From assembly GCA_902459845.2 (NCBI GenBank), contig CABPSV020000539.1, positions 863 to 13,960 on the forward strand: a DNA stretch of 13,098 nucleotides, read 5' to 3'. The notes below the pieces were generated by a model, which had not been told where the DNA came from, did no database searches, and was given only the letters and a program-made list of their open reading frames with translations. This stretch comes from Hepatocystis sp. ex Piliocolobus tephrosceles. Taxonomy: Eukaryota > Apicomplexa > Aconoidasida > Haemosporida > Plasmodiidae. Every line of letters begins with the position of its first letter. The first letter of the stretch is position 1. Made by a program: the position numbers and the translations under genes. Shown here piece by piece: positions 8,201-13,098 of the stretch.

Positions 8201-11078
8201 AAAAATGTTTATTAAAAAAAATAACCATATTATGATATATTTCTTTTAGTTCATTTGGAGAAACGGTTTGTTGAGTGGTCAAATTTTTTATTTTGTCAAT
8301 AAAATGATACATAATCGTTGTAAAATCGTCTTTTTTTGTTATTATATTTTTATTATAAACTAAATTTGCATCACCAGTGTTTTCTATTATTTTTGTACTG
8401 TCTAATTTGGAAATATAAAAAGTTTCATTTTTTTGAGAAGAATGTGGAAAAAAAGAAAAATTACGTTTTTCCTCAATATGTTTTATTAATGATATGGTAC
8501 ATAAACTATTCTTAAAAAAAAAAAAAAAACGTGGTATATTTTCGTAATACTTATTTTTTATTGTATTTTTCATATATTCGGATTCACGATTCACATTATT
8601 TATCTGTTTAGATAAAAAAAGTTGAGATTGTATTCTGTTTTTATTATGCATTTTGATTTGTGCATTGTTTAGAATTTCCTCCTCATTTCCCCCATTATTA
8701 AACGAATTTGCATTATTAAACGACTTTTTTTTTTTGCCACTTTTTAATAAACTTTGATTGTATAAAACAATATCTACAGATAGGTTAAGAACATTTTTAT
8801 ATTCTAATATTATTCCTATGTCGTCATAGTTAATAATACAATTTTTAATTGTATGAAAAATATCTGCTTGCATTTTCGACACATGTATATCAATTTTTCT
8901 TTTATTCATGTTTATGCTATTTTTTAAAATAACCAAAGTATCTATAAAATTGTCCATACGATTGTCCATACGATTGTCCATACGATTGTCCATACGATTG
9001 TCCATACGATTGTCCATACGATTGTCCATACGATTGTCCATACAATTGTCCATACGATTATCCATACAATTGTCCATACATTTGTGTAACATATATAAAG
9101 CATTTTTTTCTTCTTTATTAAAATATATATTAATAAAATGAGTATCTTCTAGTATAAATGATAATAAAGCCAAATAAAAATTAGTTAATACATCATATGA
9201 AAAATGACCATTCTTTATCATATTTAATGAGTTGTTAAATTTTATAAAAGCTAACAAAAATAATTTTGCAGAATATATATACTTAAGACATAAAGACCAA
9301 ATTAGTAAAACTAAATAATCGAATGGACAAACCATAGGATATATTAACATTTCTGATAACTTCTGTTTTTTAATAACATAATTTACATTTTTTTGAAATA
9401 AAAAATTTGCTTTTTTTAAAATCATATTTATATTGTTAGCATATATTTTTATTGCTTTCTTTTTTAATAACTCATATAATAAAATGTTTTTATTCATATT
9501 ATCAATTAAATATTTATTAGAAACGGGATTACAATCGGTTAGACGTTGAAAGTACAAAAAAGGTAATTTACATAAACAAAAAACAAGACTAATTAATTCT
9601 TTATTTTTTAAAGAGTGTATAAAGTTGTTCGATTTAAAAATATTTTTTATTATACTTTTATATAAATCTTCAAAAAATATATTTTGATTAGAAAAGGATA
9701 ACAATATTGTAATTAATGATTCATGATTATTTACATATATTATATCTTTATGTATGTTTCTAGTTAAAATAAAATTTTTTATTTTTTTATAAAAATCAAA
9801 GATAGGAAAATTAACATAAGAATAAGAATATAATATCATAATAACTTCTTTGTTCTTTAATAGTGGTAACATACTAATACTTTTTTTATAAAATTTGTTA
9901 TGTAACTCTTTGTAATTTTTATTTAGTTTACTTAGGGACCATAAAACGACAACAAATCGAGAAGGGTTCAAGGTAGGTAAAAATAAATCTGCATAAAAAC
10001 ATAACAAATTGAAATCAAACTCAGAGTATTCTGCGTTTTTTAGCATATTGTATGATACTTTTTTACTACAGCTTTTTTCTAATGTATTTTTTTTTTTATT
10101 TGTTGAAGGTTGCATATGACCGTCACAACAAAAACGGTTGTTATCGTTACTGATAGTGACATTGGCACAATTCCCACTAATACCACTACTACAACTATAG
10201 CCGTTATTACTACTACAGCTATAGCCGTTATTACTACTACAGCTATAGCCGTTATTACTACTACAACTATAGCCGTTATTACTACTACAACTATAACCGT
10301 TATTACTACTACAACTATAACCGTTATTACTACTACAACTATAGCCGTTATCACTACTACCATTATTATTGTCTGCCTCAACTATAAGTTCGCTACTACA
10401 ACTTTGCTCAGAATATATTTTTTGGTAATTTCTAAAAATTAAACTATTCTCATTTTTACTACATTCAATGTAATTTTCTTTTTCTAATACATTATAATTA
10501 TGTGGCTCTCTGTTGGTGTTAAATAGTTTGCCTATGTCATGGTTATAAACCAAATAATCATCAAGCTCTCTGTTGAAAAGAACATTTTTTTTTCCGTTCA
10601 ATTTTAAAAATTGTTTATATTTACTTAACGACCAAATGAATGAAGAAAATAATCTCTTATTATAATTATTTACCTTTTTCACAATTTCTTTATTATCATT
10701 TAAATATTCAAAAACTTTTTGAATTTTTTTTTCTATTTCTGTATGAATATATACTTTATTTCTTAAATAGCACTTATTATCATTATGTACGATTTGCATT
10801 AACTTATGTAAAAAAGTAACATGGTTAATTATATTACAACTTCTTTCATTATTTTTTATTATTCTTATTAATTCAAGAACATTATCACATTTTAAAATAT
10901 CTTTGTTTATGTTAATGGCATTTTCGATGGTTACATTACGCTTTCTTATTGTTGCAAATGCCTTTATATTTCCATAATGGCTTTTATATAATATTTGCGT
11001 TTTTCTAACTATAGTATAAATTCGTAACATTAATTTGGACTTTTTATGGAAACATTTTATGCCGCTAAAAATGAACAT
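5215..11078 (-). CDS. Giant RAP-domain protein (1865 aa), putative organelle RNA-binding factor (join 5668..11078 and 5215..5401)
   Basis: The C-terminus is a RAP domain (about residues 1759-1850): IAIEVDGPSHH at 1777-1787, then after the splice KNSLLKKAGW (1815-1824), VIHI and YEWNKL. RAP proteins of apicomplexans and chloroplast/mitochondrial systems bind organelle RNA, often rRNA; the fold resembles Vsr-type nucleases. Upstream, recurring hydrophobic motifs of the WSLSK type (near residues 149, 380, 594, 1445, 1540, 1653) suggest degenerate helical repeats (HPR/OPR-like). The first 51 residues hold about 12 Lys/Arg and no Asp/Glu, fitting a mitochondrial presequence; there is no clear signal peptide. 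ATG 11078 is the first after an in-frame TAA at 11114-11112; Met17 (11030) is an alternative start that keeps the basic leader. Three tandem-repeat inserts lie at residues 241-296, 667-710 and 1156-1195. The RAP assignment is firm, organelle targeting likely, RNA target unknown. I do not recognise the exact orthologue. Confidence 0.9.
5402..5667 (-). other. Intron splitting the RAP domain (266 bp, phase 2)
   Basis: On the minus strand the donor is AAAAA|GTAAGTT (intron starts at 5667) and the acceptor is TTATAG|GGATTAC (intron ends at 5402). Exon 1 leaves two bases (AA) and exon 2 supplies G, giving Lys1804, then DYIKCG. The unspliced frame stops at TAA 5666-5664, immediately after IKK. Splicing rejoins the EVDGPSHH half with the GWTVIHIESYEW half of the RAP domain, which strongly supports the borders. 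Confidence 0.93.
5406..5456. repeat. 17-bp tandem repeat (x3) forming the intron's pyrimidine tract
   Basis: On the plus strand the unit is A9-T-A6-T, repeated exactly three times over 51 bp and ending 3 bp from the acceptor AG. Read in the transcript it is a U-rich tract of three identical blocks, so the splice polypyrimidine tract is itself a minisatellite. Confidence 0.95.
7494..7613 (-). repeat. In-frame 12-bp repeat encoding (SSSN)10 in the RAP protein
   Basis: Asn codons recur every 12 bp from 7602-7604 down to 7494-7496, each preceded by three AGT Ser codons, giving ten SSSN units (residues 1156-1195). The wider Ser/Asn/Gly tract spans about 7485-7655. Codons are almost invariant (AGT, AAT), which indicates recent slippage expansion rather than selected protein sequence. 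Confidence 0.97.
8949..9080 (-). repeat. In-frame 12-bp repeat encoding (C/R-MDN)11 in the RAP protein
   Basis: Eleven tandem 12-bp units (8949, 8961 and so on to 9069) encode MDN followed or preceded by Arg, with Cys replacing Arg in three units at the N-terminal end (residues 667-710). CGT/TGT exchanges (a single C-T change) account for the R/C variation, so the array has a homogenised side and a diverged side. It interrupts a predicted helical region. Confidence 0.97.
10191..10358 (-). repeat. In-frame 24-bp repeat, seven copies, encoding SSNNGYSC in the RAP protein
   Basis: Seven 24-bp units encode an eight-residue Ser/Asn/Gly/Tyr/Cys motif (residues 241-296); the first copy has SSDN instead of SSNN. 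Units differ mainly by synonymous changes (GGC/GGT, AGC/AGT), and identical variants sit next to each other, a sign of stepwise local duplication. Each copy contributes one Cys and one Tyr, unusual for Plasmodium low-complexity inserts, which are usually Asn/Lys/Asp rich. Confidence 0.97.
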
Positions 11079-11663
11079 ATATGCGTGTAGATATATTTTT
11101 TCGCTTCTATTTTAGAATACTTTGTCCCTTTATAAACTTTTATTATTACATTATGACATAACAAAAAGATTGTTTATTAATAACATGTACAAACGTATAC
11201 AAAGTGTGCAAGTATATGTGCATATATTATGGTAACATTTTTGCGAGATGGTATATATATTTTTTCAGTTTCTTTTATTTACAATAGAACTTTAATTAGA
11301 ATAATTAAATGTTAAAAAAAGTACAAATATATATTTATGCGCACGTTCACATATGTATATGTATATATATGAAACGCCGTTAAAAAAAAAAAAAGTATTT
11401 TATATATTTTTTTTTACTCTCCATTTTTAAAGATATATTATTGCGTCACTAAAAATAAAAATATACTCAAAAAAAATGTTTATTTTTTAAAAAAAATAGA
11501 GGAAGGAGAAAAACGTAAAGCATTACTAAAAAACAGTACCATTTGCTATTTGCATAAATAAAACGAAAAAAAAAAAAAAAAAAGTTGTAAGAACAGTGAT
11601 TTTGAATTTTTATTTTTATATTTATATTTAATGATAACACCACTTCACATTTTTACATTTTTT

Positions 11664-11975
11664 TTAGCTCCAATAAGCTGTCATTTTTTTAGCTTTTCAA
11701 TAAGCTGTCATTTTTTTAGCTTTTCAATAAGCTGTCATTTTTTTAACTTTTCAATAACTGTGATTTTTTTTTTTTTTTTTACTATTAGCTGTTATCTTTT
11801 TTTTTTTTTGTCCCAATTAACTGTTATTTTTTTTTTTTTGTCCCAATTAACTGTTATTTTTTTTTTTTTGTCCCAATTAACTGTTATTTTTTTTTTTTTC
11901 CCAATTAACTGTCATTTTTTTTTTTTTTCCAATTAGCTATTATTTTCCTGCTTTGTAGTTAGCTATTATATTTTA
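11664..11975. repeat. Decayed minisatellite, about 11 copies, period 27 then about 30 bp
   Basis: The shared core is AAT(T)A-R-CTGTYAT followed by a T run. Four copies start exactly 27 bp apart at 11671, 11698, 11725 and 11752 (CAATAAGCTGTCAT type). The next copies, near 11781, 11812, 11842 and 11872, have a CCCAATTAACTGTTAT core and mostly 30-bp spacing, and weaker copies follow near 11900, 11929 and 11955. The growing T runs explain the period change. Confidence 0.92.
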
Positions 11976-12195
11976 TTTTAAGAAACATGCTAATATATAT
12001 GTAACATTCATTATCATATGATAAAAAGCGAAAATAACATTATAAATCATTTATGGCACCATATCATTTAAATGAGAATAATGCTATACACGCCTAAATT
12101 TCGTACAATTTATAATAGCCCATATTTTTAAAACATAATTTATTTATTAATGAAATCAAATTATGTAAGGTTTTCAAAAAAAAACTTAATAGGAT

Positions 12196-12287
12196 GGTTT
12201 AAATATAATAACACTATTAAAAGCAATATATTATTTATTTAAAAATAATCGTTGAAGTATAATAACACAATTAAAAATTATATATGA
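12196..12287. repeat. Imperfect direct duplication of about 38 bp
   Basis: The segments 12196-12233 and 12250-12287 share TATAATAACAC-A/T-ATTAAAA with a few differences around it. They are spaced 54 bp apart. Confidence 0.7.
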
Positions 12288-12392
12288 CATGTTTTTTTAA
12301 CTATTTTTTCTATTTTTTAAAGATTTAACATCTACAGAAAAAAGCATCATTAAAAATGAAATACTTTCAACGCCAATAGTAAAAAAAAAAAA

Positions 12393-12463
12393 ACATTTAA
12401 TTTTTAACAGTAAAAAAGGATGCTTAATTTTTAACAGTAAAAAAAAGATGCTTAATTTTTTTA
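12393..12463. repeat. Short tandem repeat, about 2.5 copies of 27-28 bp
   Basis: The unit TTAATTTTTAACAGTAAAAAA plus a GGATGC/AGATGC joint occurs twice in full (from 12393 and about 12420) and a third partial copy begins near 12448. Confidence 0.85.
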
Positions 12464-12549
12464 TTTTATCATTCTTTTCAAAAACATAAGAAATCAGAAT
12501 AGTGTAAATGATTAAAGATAGACCACTAGTTTATTATCCAAATATGTAT

Positions 12550-12583
12550 ATTACAAACATGTATGTATTACAAACATGTATAC
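12550..12583. repeat. 17-bp direct repeat, two copies
   Basis: ATTACAAACATGTATGT at 12550-12566 is followed directly by ATTACAAACATGTATAC at 12567-12583. Each holds the palindrome ACATGT. Confidence 0.85.
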
Positions 12584-13051
12584 ATAATTTACAACTGTAA
12601 CATACGATTATTTTTTCCTTCGATTTATAATTCCCTCTTCATGTAAACATGCATATGCTCGAAAAAAATAATATATAATAAAAAACAATCTACAAAAAAA
12701 AAAAGCATTTCTACATGTGCTTATTTCCCACTTAATAATTTAATTTTTGTATTATACTTTTATATTTGTGTTTTGTGAAAAAAAAGAAAAAAAAATAAAT
12801 AAATAAAGATTTATTATTTTTATTACAAACAATGAAAGGATAAAAAAAAAAAAAAAAAAAAAAGTAACTTTCACATTGTTTTACATTTTTTTTTTTTTTT
12901 TTATACATATAATTAATATAACTCTTAAAAGCATGATTTTGACTATAATTACAATAAAAAACATGTGCCTTTTTTTTTTTTTTTTATATTATTATTTATT
13001 TACATAAGAACGTGAGAGCATGAATCTGAATTATTTTATTAATGGCTATAC

Positions 13052-13052
<1 letters not shown>

Positions 13053-13098
<46 letters not shown>
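13053..13098. repeat. Poly-T run of at least 46 bases at the window edge
   Basis: From 13053 to the last base the sequence is T only. True length cannot be known from this window. Such runs commonly end contigs in AT-rich assemblies, so the window edge may be an assembly edge (inference). Confidence 0.9.

Larger units (their letters stand above)
11079..13098. promoter_or_regulatory. Non-coding 5' region of the RAP gene
   Basis: This 2-kb stretch has no credible gene on either strand; stops are dense and the only longer plus-strand frame (11631-11936) is a reading of the minisatellite. It contains the tandem array at 11664-11975, short duplications at 12196-12287, 12393-12463 and 12550-12583, and poly-A/T runs of 16 bp or more near 12842, 12886, 12970 and 13053. 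The RAP promoter and 5' UTR must lie here, but no specific factor site can be defended. Confidence 0.75.

Noticed and set aside
8516..8529. Frameshift or intron at the poly-A/Phe run in the RAP gene
   Set aside because: The frame stays open for more than 2 kb on both sides and there is no GT/AG pair that improves the protein.
8908..9141. Plus-strand frame with repeated LSIR
   Set aside because: It is the antisense reading of the MDNR repeat in the RAP gene.
10079..10442. Frames with repeated VITAIVVV or ITTTTIAV
   Set aside because: They are alternate readings of the 24-bp SSNNGYSC repeat.
11631..11936. Plus-strand frame encoding ISCHFFSF repeats
   Set aside because: It is a translation of the non-coding minisatellite; the period is not constantly a multiple of three in sequence with T-run variation, and there is no domain.
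11664..11975. CRISPR-like array
   Set aside because: There are no unique spacers; repeats are directly tandem with T runs, and the organism is a eukaryote.

Overview
The window looks like nuclear DNA of a malaria parasite (genus Plasmodium). It is extremely AT-rich. It carries long poly(dA:dT) and (AT)n runs, two long and almost intronless genes with low-complexity protein inserts, and short introns with GTAAG/AG borders. It also has a permuted NAD(P) transhydrogenase and a RAP-domain protein, both typical of apicomplexans. I cannot assign the species from sequence alone. Little poly-Asn and many Ser/Cys/Met-containing repeats make P. falciparum less likely than another AT-rich species, but this is a weak inference.

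Layout: there are two protein-coding genes, both on the minus strand and head to tail. (1) Positions 1-3861 hold a proton-translocating NAD(P) transhydrogenase made as one chain in the order beta-like (dIIb, dIII) then alpha-like (dI, dIIa), behind an N-terminal signal peptide. A 137-bp phase-0 intron (125-261) separates the main exon from a last exon that runs off the left edge, so the last part of the protein is missing. (2) Positions 3862-5214 are non-coding: the 3' flank of the upstream gene plus the promoter/5' leader of the transhydrogenase. They hold an 11-bp tandem repeat of A-tracts and several homopolymer runs. (3) Positions 5215-11078 hold a giant (1865-residue) RAP-domain protein. 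It has a basic organelle-type N-terminus, scattered helical-repeat motifs, three different in-frame tandem repeats, and a C-terminal RAP domain split by a 266-bp phase-2 intron (5402-5667). (4) Positions 11079-13098 are non-coding upstream DNA with a decayed 27/30-bp minisatellite, several smaller duplications and poly-A/T runs, ending in at least 46 T at the right edge.

The two genes have no obvious joint pathway. The transhydrogenase couples a membrane proton gradient to NADH/NADP+ exchange. The RAP protein is probably an organelle RNA-binding factor. I see no RNA gene, mobile element, CRISPR array or bacterial-type operon. The most useful results are two exon rescues that single-ORF reading would miss, the permuted transhydrogenase with a secretory leader, the three coding minisatellites in one protein, and an 11-bp phased A-tract array upstream of the transhydrogenase.
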